NCBI GenBank assembly: GCA_013396525.1
Contig: VWYX01000255.1
Location: forward strand, 372,001-436,000
Direction of reading: 5' to 3'
DNA length: 64,000 nucleotides
From: Chaetorhynchus papuensis
Lineage: Eukaryota; Chordata; Aves; Passeriformes; Rhipiduridae
Shown here piece after piece: positions 48,841-59,830 of the stretch. Under the pieces are notes generated by a model that saw only the letters and a list, made by a program, of their open reading frames with translations, did no database searches and was not told the DNA's origin. Position 1 is the first letter of the stretch, and the number at the start of each line of letters is the position of its first letter. The position numbers were made by a program, and so were the translations under genes.

Positions 48841-51223
48841 ATGTCAGTTGGAACAGTCAATATTTTAACTTATTTCCCACATGAGCAAGGCAGGCTGTCC
48901 CTGTGAATCTGTAAGAGAGTGATCCAGAACCCCATGGATCATGAAGGTTTGGATCATTCCATGCTACTCCTTCAGCGGGCTCTGGCCACAGTCTAATCTG
49001 AGGTCAGCTAACACGCAGGGTCAACAGTTTAAAAATATGTGTACATATATCTCACTGCCTAATGAACAAAAGTGGCAGTGGCAGGTACATGGGGTAAGAG
49101 GAACACCTGAGAGCCTTAGGCAGGTTTGGAAGTCCACACAGATGGTCACAGGGGCTGCAAGGAGCACTGATGGAGACAAGGTGAGCTTGAAATCAGGAAA
49201 ATATCAGCATCTGAAGGGCAAAGGGGCTGGTGAGTGAAGCACGAGTAGGTGAAAGAAACTGTGTTTCCATTTCGGTCAATATTCTAATTAGTGGCTGTTT
49301 TTTGCCGAGGAGTCAATATTGTGAGGGTGTATTAATGTGGTAATGGGCTTCTGCAGGAGCTGTAGCTGGCTGTGATTTTGGGAGAAGGGAGACAGAAATG
49401 TCAATTCGACCATGAATGTGAATTTAGCAAATTTACATCTTTGAATAAGAAACCTCCAAAAAACAGTAAGCAGCAGGGGTTTTTTTCCCCTCTTAGTCAA
49501 TTTTGCATGTCATTTGGCCAATTACGTGCTATAATATGAAGGTAAAATCCATCTTGTTTCTGAAACCAGGTAAAAGGGGTCACATTGGTCTAAAAGTGTC
49601 CCACTAGCCTAGAGCAGCCAAGCAGGCGCATGAAGCCCTTCAGCAGCCAAGTGGGGCCATGGAGATGACAGAAAGTGGCTTTTCTAAGGAGTGGTAGTTA
49701 TTTTACTTAAATACTGCAGAGAAACGAGAATTGCATGTGTAGCATGAGCTCTCTGCTGGCTGATTCCAGGTCCAGATTGACCTTTCTGCAGCTTTCCCTT
49801 ACTGTTTATCCAATTCTCTTTGTCTTGGGTCTCCCGAGTACCAGCATGACTGACACCTGCCAGGAAAGACACACTGGCAGAGGCACATAGCAACCACTGA
49901 TCCCTGCCCATCGAGATCTGCTCCAGGTCACCTGTGCAGGCTGGGGACAGGAGCACTGGGTGACACAAACCCTTTTGCCCCTGCTCAAGGACAACCATTC
50001 ATCCTCTCTGAGTCTGCCAACGCCCAGCCCAGCCCAGTCGATACCGGGAAATGCGCTCTAATCTCTCCATGAATATCAGCACCCTTTGGGATGTGAGCTG
50101 GTCAATGCACTTCGATGTATTCCTTGAAGAGCAAAAGGTTTGGAACCAAAGTGCATTGTCTGGTTCCCAGCTCACAGGCAGTTTCTGACATTTAAGGGGC
50201 ATTTTATACCTGCTAATCTACTTGACCCTTGAATCTGTGGAAAAATTGAAAATTAGGTCAGTTTTAAAGAGATTTTTCTTATTTGCTCACAGAACCAAGA
50301 GCTGAATAGATTTAGCGGGATCACTAAATCTAGGAAAGGCAGTGAACAAAAAGAGGACAATTTTGTCTTTGCTGGGAACACCTGTTTTTCAACTGAACTT
50401 GATACTTGCTATCAATTTTTCATTTTAATTTTCCAAATTAGCAAAAAATCCAGCTAGAAGTGTCTAATTTTTCTCCTGTGGCATTATTTGACATACGGAA
50501 GTAACTTTAATCTCTGCTTGCTGTAGAACAAAACCTAGTTTTACAGTGTTGTCCTAGAGGCGGCAGCAGAGTACATAAGAAACAAAAAAGCTAACACACT
50601 AATGGGCAAAGTTGTGTTTGGTTAGTAGTTAATCTCTATAAAGTCTCACGAAAGGGTTTTACTGGAATAAAGGGCTCACATAAAACCCAAGAGGGAATAT
50701 AGGCATATCTTTGAAATAGGTAATAGGGTGAAAATAATACTAATGTTATTCCATGTTCTGGATCTGAGGGAAATAAGTTGACCTAAAAAAAAATCACTTG
50801 TTGGAGAGCACTGGTGGAAGGGAACTGTTTTCCATATCACAGATTTAGAGAAAACCCAAGCTACCTGCACAGAGCTATAGAGGCTGTTGGGTCAGCAAAC
50901 TTTAAAACAACTGTGATGCTCTGTGACACATTAATTGAAATGTACTTTCCAGTGCAACCATTTAGCAATTTATATAAATATCAAAGCTTTTGGGGTTTAC
51001 TGTCAGTCTTTGTTTCTGAATGAGAAATTTATAAAAAACATATGTTTCAAACTGCCACTGAGTACATGTTCAGAAGGATGTGACCACTGAACTATATCAA
51101 ACTTTACTCAATACAATCATTTGATGAAGAGAAGATTCTTCTGTTAATAATGTCTCTTTTCAGTAATAACCCAAAGTTGGCAAAAGGGCTATTTTATTGA
51201 GATGGGAGGAACAAAGCCTTAAA
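48841..51223. other. Non-coding spacer
   Basis: No gene or repeat was identified with confidence. The open frames at 48941-49237 and 49684-50202 show no known domain. Confidence 0.55.
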
Positions 51224-51290
51224 GCATGGTCCCACTGAAGTCATGGGCAATTTGTCATTGGCTTCAGTGAAACCAGGATTTTGCCAAAAA
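51224..51290. repeat. Decayed palindromic sauropsid repeat with both arms
   Basis: ACTGAAG (51234-51240) is mirrored by CTTCAGT (51262-51268), and the surrounding arms (CCACTGAAGTCATGGGCA / TGTCATTGGCTTCAGTGA) are imperfect inverted repeats. It ends AACCAGGATTTTGCC. This follows 'cattgaagtcaatgg ... cattgacttcaatgg ... ccaggattt', which I recall as a frequent sauropsid element. Confidence 0.55.
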
Positions 51291-53689
51291 TATCAAATGC
51301 TTTCTGAAGTCTTTCCATTAATTAGTCTGCAATTAAAAATAAATCATCTTGTGTAAGTAAGCTGTGCACAGAACCCACACTGCCATAAACTTCAGATCTG
51401 ACTCCAGGTTGTCCAGCTTCTGGGACTGCTCAGCTCCAGGATATTGGTTTCTTTCCTTCTGATGCCTAGCTGAGGTGCTAACATGACAAAATATTCATGT
51501 CACTTCCATTATTCATATGAAAAGCCAAAAGCAGTTTATCTGACTATTTGCATTATAGCAGCCCCCAGAAGCCTCCAGCCACAGTGAGAACATCCTCACA
51601 AAGGGCATGTTGGCTTGGTCTGCTCTGCTGGAAAATAATGTCCCCAGAGCTCAGCCAGCCACCCCTAGGCCTGTCCCTGGTGCATCTGCTGATGGGATGT
51701 GCCTGGCAGGGAGGGCTGTGTTTGTGGACTGGTGCCTGAGAGCTCTCCAGAGACCAAGTCCATAAAGTGGGTGCCTGGCTGTTCTCAGCAGCACTGTGGT
51801 CACTGCTGCTGCATCTCCAAAGGACAGTCCATGGCAGCTGGTCCCACGGGCTGATGGGGTGAGTGAACGGATGTGCAGAGCTTTGGAGAAAGGAGAGGCT
51901 CAAGCTGACTAAGGGCCAGGTGACTCCACGGCCTTGGCTGCATGAAGGGCATCACAGGCTTTTTACAGCTACTTCCTAGCATCAGAGAGGGCAATTAAGA
52001 CTTTTTCACCTCGTACAAAAGTTTTGGTTTACTACTGTTCTTTATGTTTGGGAAACTTTTACTGGTTTGTAAAATGCCCTGTGTGTCAGCGGAGATGCCC
52101 TCAATAAAATGCCTTGGCTCCTCCTACAGCTGATGCAGAAGGATGTGTCTACCTGCACCACTAAACCCTGCAGGCTTTATTCTGGCCAGAGCTCTGCTTG
52201 GATAAGAAATGAGAGTAGAGGCAGCTGGTTCTGGTGCAATTCTGTGTTCTGGAAAAGCAATATTCCTCTGTGCTCACCCAGCCTGGCACAGGAGGGGACA
52301 GGGGGTGCTTGTGCAGTGTCACGTACGTGCTGTTTGTGTACAACCAGGTGTGAAAGTGATGGGCCCTCCTTGTGAATAGGGGTTCTCTGGAATTTGTAAA
52401 TGTATACTCATAGGTAAGTTTTCTGAATGCAACCTTCATTTGGGGTGATAACGTCTCCGAACCACTTACAAAAGGACAGTTTTCTAATCTTCACCCACAG
52501 ATCCCTGGGAAGTGAACCTCTGTGATATACAAGAAAACCTTTCTAATAGTTCACATGCAGCATTTCTCTTTGTTTTCAAGACTGTTTAGCTAACCTGTAC
52601 AAAAATATTTGCAGCCCCTTCTTCTCCAGAAAGCCCCAGCTGATGAGCCAAGCTCTCAACATTTCATTCCTATGCAGATAGTTTGCTAAATTTTTTCCCA
52701 AGGCTTTATGGTTTTCAACAATATATCTTTCATCACTGTATTGCCAAAAAGAAGTGGCTGCCTTGAAGCTTCCCTTAGGATTTGGACTGGATATCGAGGA
52801 TTAGTTTATAACTGGTAACTTATGAACTGCACAGTGTCCTACAAACAACTTATTTTTCTTAATGTAACAGTGAAACTATGAAACCCCATCCTGAGAACTT
52901 ATTTCTGAAGGGATATTTGAATGAAGCTTTAAAGAATACTTTATTTGCCCATATCAAAACTGATACTTTTTAAAGGACTGCATTTCTGTCTTCCTACAAG
53001 GAGCATTAACTGACCATAAATCTTGAAAATATTCATCTCTGGTTGAATTTGTATGTGTTTGTTTCAGATTTAGGGGCTTGTTTTTTAGGGATGTTTTTTT
53101 CAAATCTCTAAGAATGTCTGAGTTTCGAGTTTGGCTTTTGTGCAGCTGGGATCTGACGATATAACAGAAGAAACCCATTATTTATAGGAATGGAATCACA
53201 GCAGGTATTGGCAGAATACAGCAATGGGAAACTTCTGAAGAATATTTCTTGCTTTTACCTGTGTTGGTGCAAGTCATATGTGTTGGTAATAAGGGCAAGG
53301 AAAAAACTAACAAGTAAGCACAGATTTTTTTATTTGAGCACATCTGTTTTATTTCAGTTCAGTGTGATGGCTGGAGGGAGAAAGGGATTTCTTCAGATGG
53401 CATGTGTTTAGTTCCAATCCTTGGTAAACTTAAAACAGAAAAGGACATCTAATTTTTTTTTTAATGGATTTCCTCCAAGTTGGTTTAACAGAAGCATATC
53501 CACTTCTTCTAGTGCCCATGGTGCTCTCTCCTAGACAGAAGGTTTCCTTATAATTGCTTTACGTGGAATATATTCAGAGTAACCATCCCTTTGTTTGCAC
53601 TGTAGTTGCATCTGGAAATGTCTTCCAGGATCCACACTGGGAAGTCTTGCAGGAACAATGACAGAAAGCCAGTCACCACCCCAAAGCCC
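51291..53689. other. Non-coding spacer
   Basis: No gene is supported. The GC-richer patch at 51550-51990 has overlapping frames on both strands, including 116 codons on the minus strand, and none is recognised. Confidence 0.55.
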
Positions 53690-53800
53690 TTACAGCTATC
53701 TAGATGAAACTGGGAAAAGGGAAAGAAGAAAATGTTTTTGCTAAGAAAAGAAGTAACTTGCCCGTGGATAAACTAGTGGGACGGCAGGATATGGCTGGAG
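53690..53800 (+). mobile_element. MIR-type SINE relic
   Basis: TAGATGAAACTGGG is followed about 35 bp later by AAGTAACTTGCCC and then AACTAGTGGGACGGCAGGAT. This parallels the MIR consensus order 'cagatgaggaaactgagg ... aagtaacttgccc ... gctagtaagtggcagagccgggat'. An insertion separates the first two blocks. MIR copies are over 100 My old and occur at low density in birds. Confidence 0.6.
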
Positions 53801-54404
53801 TATATTAACTCCTCAATATTTTACTGAAGTTCATATATGGCTGAAAAATTATAACTTATTTAGCACATGTGTGTTTAGCCATATTATAAAAAACTTCATT
53901 TTTCCTCCTGATATAGACCAGAATGTGTAAGCTAGATGACATTTTTGGCATTACACTGAATTATTTGTTGACTTCATTATGATGATTATAATAATTTCTT
54001 GAATAACATATTGATAAAAGTCTGGGGGAAGGACCTCTCTTAACATGCTCCATTGTCATGTTTGTGTCTCAACTTCCTTGTCCAGAGAAAACCAGAAGCA
54101 AAATTGCAGTCAAGGTGGACTCTTGCTCTGGTCTCAGCTTGAGGACTCAATCAAGATTGAGCCTTTTTTAGACCAGACACTGCACAATGCCTGTGTAGGA
54201 GTGTCTTTTCATCCTGAAAAATCCACTTTTAAAGGATTTGATGAGTAAGAAAGATTAATACTACTAAAATGGAAGGAAATGAGGAAGGAAAACAGTTGAT
54301 TCTGGGACACTTAGGTTTGACCTATCTCTCTTCTCCTTAATGTAAATTTCTGTTTCCACTTAGCTCTTAGGAAGCAGAGTCAGGCCAAAGATGAGTGCTT
54401 TTGA
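53801..54404. other. Non-coding spacer
   Basis: AT-rich. No gene or repeat was recognised. The frame at 54045-54248 is unrecognised. Confidence 0.5.
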
Positions 54405-54515
54405 AAATCACTCCCTTAGCAACTTGCTGAAGGTCAGTGGTGGGTGTTTGTGGCAGAAATGGGAATGAATGATAGTCCATTGTCTTAACCACAAGACCCT
54501 GCTTCCTCTCCTAAT
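54405..54515 (+). mobile_element. MIR-type SINE 3' portion
   Basis: AACTTGCTGAAGGTCA, then TGTGGCAGAAATGGGAATGA, then GTCCATTGTCTTAACCACAA and CCCTGCTTCCTC. This tracks the MIR consensus through 'aacttgcccaaggtca', 'agtggcagagccaggattt' and 'gtccatgctcttaaccac ... ctgcctc'. Order and spacing are preserved, so it is the best SINE match in the window. Confidence 0.72.
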
Positions 54516-54750
54516 CCCATGTTGATTTAACAGGGTTATAGCACATGAAAAAACTCCAAATTTTAAAATATTAAATTTGGCACTGATGATAAGGAGATGA
54601 TTGAGAGTCAGGTAAGGAAAGGCACAAGCACACTGACAGAGAGAGTCTTCAGAGTAGAACCGTATTTTCATCTAACCAGGTTTTATTTGAGCTCTCCTAA
54701 TGCATACATTTGACTGCATTCTGCTATTTTGTTTTGGCAAGCACCGCAGA
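54516..54750. other. Non-coding spacer between repeat relics
   Basis: No gene or further repeat was recognised. A minus-strand frame (54408-54671) runs back across the MIR relic and is therefore not credible as coding. Confidence 0.5.
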
Positions 54751-54800
54751 AGGCCTGATCCAATTCTTGAGGAAATCAATGGAAGTTTGATTAGAGCCAT
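54751..54800. repeat. Possible palindromic sauropsid repeat fragment
   Basis: AGGCCTGATCCAATTCTTG is followed by AAATCAATGGAAGTTTGATT. It resembles 'ggcctgatccaaagcccattgaagtcaatggaag', and the similarity is partial. Confidence 0.4.
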
Positions 54801-56008
54801 AGAAAGCCATGAAGGGAATTTCAAGAGATAAAGTGTGGAGCCAGACATTCAAAAATAGCTTTTTTAATATGTCACTGACCTTTCTAATGGCTTGCAAATG
54901 CAGTCTGACTACCCTAAGTGAAGGTACTTTATGGGGAAGGCTTGAAATTCGGAGCAGAATAAAGCAGTGAACTTGCTTGGGAGCACGACTGTGAGCTGGG
55001 TCATGACAAGGAACTTGGATTCAGCTCTCACCCACGTCTGGGTTTCATTCACAGGAGCAAACATGGAATGAGATAAGAAAGGGACCAGGTTGGAGAGCCA
55101 ATTCACCACTTACTCCTGCGAGGCATTTTGAGAACTCAAAGGAGAACAGTGACTTGGGTGAGTGTTTTAGTCGTCTGAGTGCAAGATTTTACCACTGTGG
55201 TCATCTCAGCATGAGGTCTCCAAACCACAGAGAGAGAAATCAACCAGCTGCCTAATCTTTCATTCCTGTTCAGAGAAGAAAATCGTGATGTTTGACAGAA
55301 CTGACTGTCTGGTCAGGGGCTGACTGTAGCTCAGGAACATAGGATAATCCTTGAGACATTGTCTCTGAAGACTAAAAGACAAGGATACAGCCCTGTTGAG
55401 TGGATCTTATACTGTACCTAAAATTGCTGTAAAGCCCTTTTGTCAGAAAACCTCCAAAAGAGGAGTCAGCAGCTTAATTCTCTTCTGAACACAAACTCAG
55501 GAATCATGGTAGGTTTCTAGAACTGTCTCTGATCCCTGGATTCCTGGCCAATAACCACTGCTGCCTTCAGCTGCTGTGTCTGCAAAGACTGTTCAAGATT
55601 ATAATTCTGCTATAGGTATGACAAAAGTCCTCCTGGGATGTTAAAAAACTCAAGCTTTGTAATCTGATGGTCACCCTGCTTCTTGGTGGCATCCTCCAAC
55701 TTTTCTCCAGAGAGAGGATAAATGGGGCAGAGGAATATTTTATGATCCAGTTCTGTGTTCCAGCTCCCTGGAAAACTCTACCCAGTGACACAGAAACCTC
55801 CAGGTCATGTGCCAGGCAACTCATTTCTCATCTCCTCCATTATATTAAAATAGTTTCCCTGTGTGTCCCAGATATCAGACCACCAAGTGGAAGTAAAGAA
55901 AAGATTTGTCCACACATTTGTTTTTATGGATTCATCTCTTTGTCTCCATTCACAGAGTGGCAGAAATAAAACCTGTAAAAGTGTGCTTGGTGCAGTGGGT
56001 CCCAAGGG
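54801..56008. other. Non-coding spacer
   Basis: No gene is supported. The opposite-strand frames at 55567-56005 overlap each other and are unrecognised. Confidence 0.5.
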
Positions 56009-56047
56009 CTAAAGTGGATCCTTACTGACTAAAGTGGATCCTTACTA
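56009..56047. repeat. 20-bp tandem duplication
   Basis: CTAAAGTGGATCCTTACT(GA) occurs twice head to tail with perfect identity over at least 18 bp. The lack of divergence suggests a recent duplication. Confidence 0.95.
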
Positions 56048-57651
56048 TTATCATTTTACAGCTTCTTCCAATTTTTTTGCCTTCCCTACCCAAACTGAAT
56101 CTTCAGTGTCAATTTAGGCAGAAAAAACCTCTCACATTTCCAGAAAAGTAATGACACTTAGAAGAGGCCTCAGGTCTCATCTTCGGGTGTTAATCTGCGT
56201 GTTGTTGGGCTTGAGCCTGCATTTCTACTGACACCAATGAAATTCCCTGCATAGATGAGGAACGTGGGTGAACTGAAAATCTGGCAGTAAACCCTCCATC
56301 ATAACTTTTCCAACACAGAGCAGGATATTTTAAAACCAACTTTGTTGCTGTTACTGTGAAGAATACTTGCCTCAAATACTTGCCTTCTTTTCTCTTTTAA
56401 ATGGAAGAACAAAACCTTTTCATAGAAATGCTGAAACATTACTGCCTTTAGCATATTTTGGTCCAGAAATATACTGAGTTTGGGTTTAGGTTTGGTTTTG
56501 TGGTTTGTTTTTTTTTTTTAATCTAATTCCAGCCTCATTTGAAAATGTGAACTTAAATGTTGCATCAGGTTGATAATAAATACACTCCAAATTACTGCTG
56601 TGATAATTACCAGGTGCTACAGAAGTCAAGTGTCCATATACAATCATGTAGGAGTCCTCCTTCCAAATACAAGGGGGAAAGTAGCCCCTGAGATAAATTT
56701 CACCTTGACTCTGCACAGGGATTTTCAGAGGTGTTGTATGGGTAATTTTTGTGAGAAGGTTCTGGTAATAATTATGATTAAACATTTTATGAATGTACCA
56801 ATGTCAGAAGCTTTTCACACACAGCTTTTATTCCCTTTATTTTGAAAACATGAAGTCTTAATAGTCAAAGTGTTGGGCATTTTTTTCTCCTTTATTCTAA
56901 GCAGATGTTTTCTCTCCTCACTCTTCCTTCCTCTGCACTTTCCTCATTGGAAGGAATGATGAGTGAGTGTGTGCCAAAAGAAAATTGAAAACCATGTGAA
57001 AAACACAGAAAAATTATTTTGTTAGGGAAAAATAAGTTAATGAAGAATGGCTCCGTTTTGAAACTACTGGACCAAATTTAATTTCCAAATTGATTTAAAA
57101 GTGTACCAGATTCTGACCAGTTATGCTAGCTTCTGAACATTCTTGTGTGATTATTTTATGAGATAGGAGCTCAAAATAGTTAGAAGGACAAATTTTAATG
57201 CTGAGAAGAAGCTCTTCCACAGCTGCCTCCAGGTCTTGCCCTTCACTTCTGGAGGTTTTTGTACCTCATGGCAGGCACAAAGTGAGGAGGAGCCCGAGAT
57301 GCAGGTAGATACTCACCCATGGGCTATTTTTGTGAACTTTTCACTCCACAGACACAACTCCTGCCTGCAAGGGGGCTGCCGGGTTTGACCACAGGATTTG
57401 ATGAGAGCTTCAATGAATAGCACTGAAAGAAAAGCAGCGCCCAATCAATAATCTGGGGCACACAAACATTCATCAAAGAGAACCCAAAATGCTTTCCATT
57501 TATTCCTCCACTTACTGCTGCTGACAGTTACATCTGCATCCATCCATTTCCTTCAGTCTGCATGAGAATCAGTAGACACAAAAGACATTTACTTGTGTAA
57601 GAAGGAAACCTCTTTGACTACCTAACTTAAGCTGAGTGTTACTTTAAAGGC
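56048..57651. other. Non-coding spacer
   Basis: A possible worn sauropsid-repeat piece lies at 56217-56290 (ACTGACACCAATGAAATTCC, ending GAAAATCTGGC). A T-rich low-complexity stretch is at 56480-56519. No gene is supported. Confidence 0.5.
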
Positions 57652-57673
57652 ATTATTATTATTATTATTATTA
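57652..57673. repeat. (ATT)7 microsatellite
   Basis: Seven perfect ATT units plus one base. Likely polymorphic. Confidence 0.95.
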
Positions 57674-59499
57674 CTGTATCTAGATTAACACTTTTCATTT
57701 CTTCTTTTTCCATGATTTGAGTGGTTCTACCTTTCAGGCTGGTGTGTACCTGCTATTATTAAATAGGATGTCATATTTGTTTCCATTAAGCATGCGTGTG
57801 TGTGAATATCTTCATAAAACATACATAGAGCACTAACTGCTAAGACCTGTGGGACAGAAATCAAGACAACATCAGAGAAAAGATTTTTTTTTTTCTTTGC
57901 CTACCGAGCCTGCTGTGGTTGCTATTTCAGCTGTTCATTAAAGTTATATTGCTTCCTTTATCTCTTGTGCTCATGGAATACAAGCACCTCCATAATGAGC
58001 TTAAATTACCACGAGCTAAGAATAGAAAACTCGATTTCAGTCCTTGGGAGGCTGAAGCTGTGGTGGTGCATGGGTAATCAAGCAATATTAGCTGTATAAT
58101 GGTGCTAGCATCCCAGGGCAGAGCTGCTGGAATGTTTATGGCAGGGAAGCACAATAAATATCTGTTTTCTGTGTTTCTGGGTTTCTTTCCCCCCTCCCTG
58201 CTCTGTCCTCCTTACACATTTTGAAATAAACATTGTTGCTTTCTCTGTGTTAATATCCTATATGTGTGGTTGGCCAGCCAGGTGTGTCTTTGGAGAGTAG
58301 AACCTCCTGTGTTCTCGTTTTCTCATTTATACAGCTAAGCTATGGAGAAGTCTTGGTCACCAGAGTTATCACTATCAGAAAAGCACACGGAAAATTGAGT
58401 GAAAATGTCAGAACTCAGACTAAAGAGGATGTGTGCAAAAATACCCTCTGTTTCCGAGTGTTTTGGATGCTGTGGATTTCATTCCATTAAATGGCAGGTG
58501 GGAGTAAGACTCTTCCTTGCACACCTGATCATCAGCAAAGCACAGGTGGGGGCTCCTTGTGCAGAGGGATCAAACTCACTCTGCTGTTACTTCCAGTTTA
58601 CCAGTGGTTTTAAGCGACTCCTGCTCCGAGGCAGAAGTACCCCCTCGTTCACACAAACCCTGGAGGCTGCTGCTGCTAAAGCAGGCACAGGGAGTGGTTG
58701 GTGGTGGCCAACATCTCCCCAGGCATTAACAGATTTCAGGGCACTGTGATGATCACAGTGCGGGCGGCAGCAGCAGCTCAGGGCTCTGCCTGATGGACTC
58801 TGCTCAATTTAACTGTGGTGGCTCCAGAGGTAACACCCTCCCAGGCACCTTGCCCTGCTCTGAGAGCACGCACAGGCACAGGCTAAACCCACCAGACAGC
58901 CAAGACGGGATATTTATCAAGAGGTGTGCTGAAAGTCACCTGGATTGGGAAGAAACCCACTTTATCGCGGCATTCTCGATGGGCCTTTGGATAGTTTTGC
59001 TATTTGATTATAATATATTGGCTCTTCCCCAGATTTCCTCTCACTGTCAATCTCTTTATAATGATTAAAAAACTCAATCACTGTAGCTTGTAAGGGTTTT
59101 CTTGACAATATGAAATACCAACAAAAATCTGCTCCACCAAAACAATTCTCCTCTATCTTATGCATCCAATTTACTTCTTTGTGTATTTTGGCCCAGAAAT
59201 TCATTACTGATTGCATCCCCTGTTCAGAAAGTAACACACACTTTTTCACAAGGTGTTCTCCTCAGTTGGACAATCTAAGTTGATGAACAGAGGGGCATCT
59301 CTGAGTGCCCCACAATTGTGACAGAGCACGTGCCCCGCTAGGGCCACTCTGATCAGAAGATCATCGCTTCCTCATGTGGGAATAAACCTCTTGAAAGCAC
59401 CACAGGTGGAAAAAGGTACTCTCTGTTTACCCTGTAGCTGCCACTTCTGCCACCTCCTTATGCAAAGTGCTTCTTTTCACAAGTTTTCCTGATAGTACC
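57674..59499. other. Non-coding spacer
   Basis: No gene is supported. A moderately GC-rich segment at 58600-58980 contains several CpGs and two open frames (58399-58749, 58793-59068) with no recognised domain. Confidence 0.5.
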
Positions 59500-59830
59500 G
59501 GGGGGGCGGAGAGACTAAGGGCAGTAAAGTTAGTGGACTTTGGCCTTTAATGAGCAGAAGGTGCAATTCAATTACAGCTCGTTGGTAGATATCATTAGCT
59601 TGTATCTCCAGGGGTCATTGGCAAAGATCATTAGCAGGGGGTCATTAGCAGGGTTAGTCGATATAAGGGAGCTGGAGCCACTTCTGCCCTGTGGAGGTGT
59701 GAGAACACACGATGCTTTATTAGTGGTTAATTCCAGGGAGGCTCGGTCTCTGCCGGGGGCAATCAGAGACAAGTGTGATCGTCCAGGGAGGAGTCCAGGT
59801 ATCTCTGATGATGAAAGACCTGGTTAAATG
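59500..59830. promoter_or_regulatory. Candidate regulatory element with TCATTRGC repeats
   Basis: TCATTAGC occurs at 59592-59599, 59628-59635 and 59642-59649, and TCATTGGC at 59615-59622 (a reversed CCAAT core). The last two TCATTAGC copies lie in a 14-bp direct repeat. Other homeodomain-like cores (CAATTACAG, TATTAGTGGTTAATTCC) and isolated CpGs surround them. The 95-codon plus frame across this region translates the repeats but matches no family. I read the stretch as a binding-site cluster, not a gene. Confidence 0.32.
59614..59655. repeat. 14-bp direct repeat, about three units
   Basis: Units begin at 59614 (diverged), 59628 and 59642. The last two share TCATTAGCAGGG. Confidence 0.85.
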
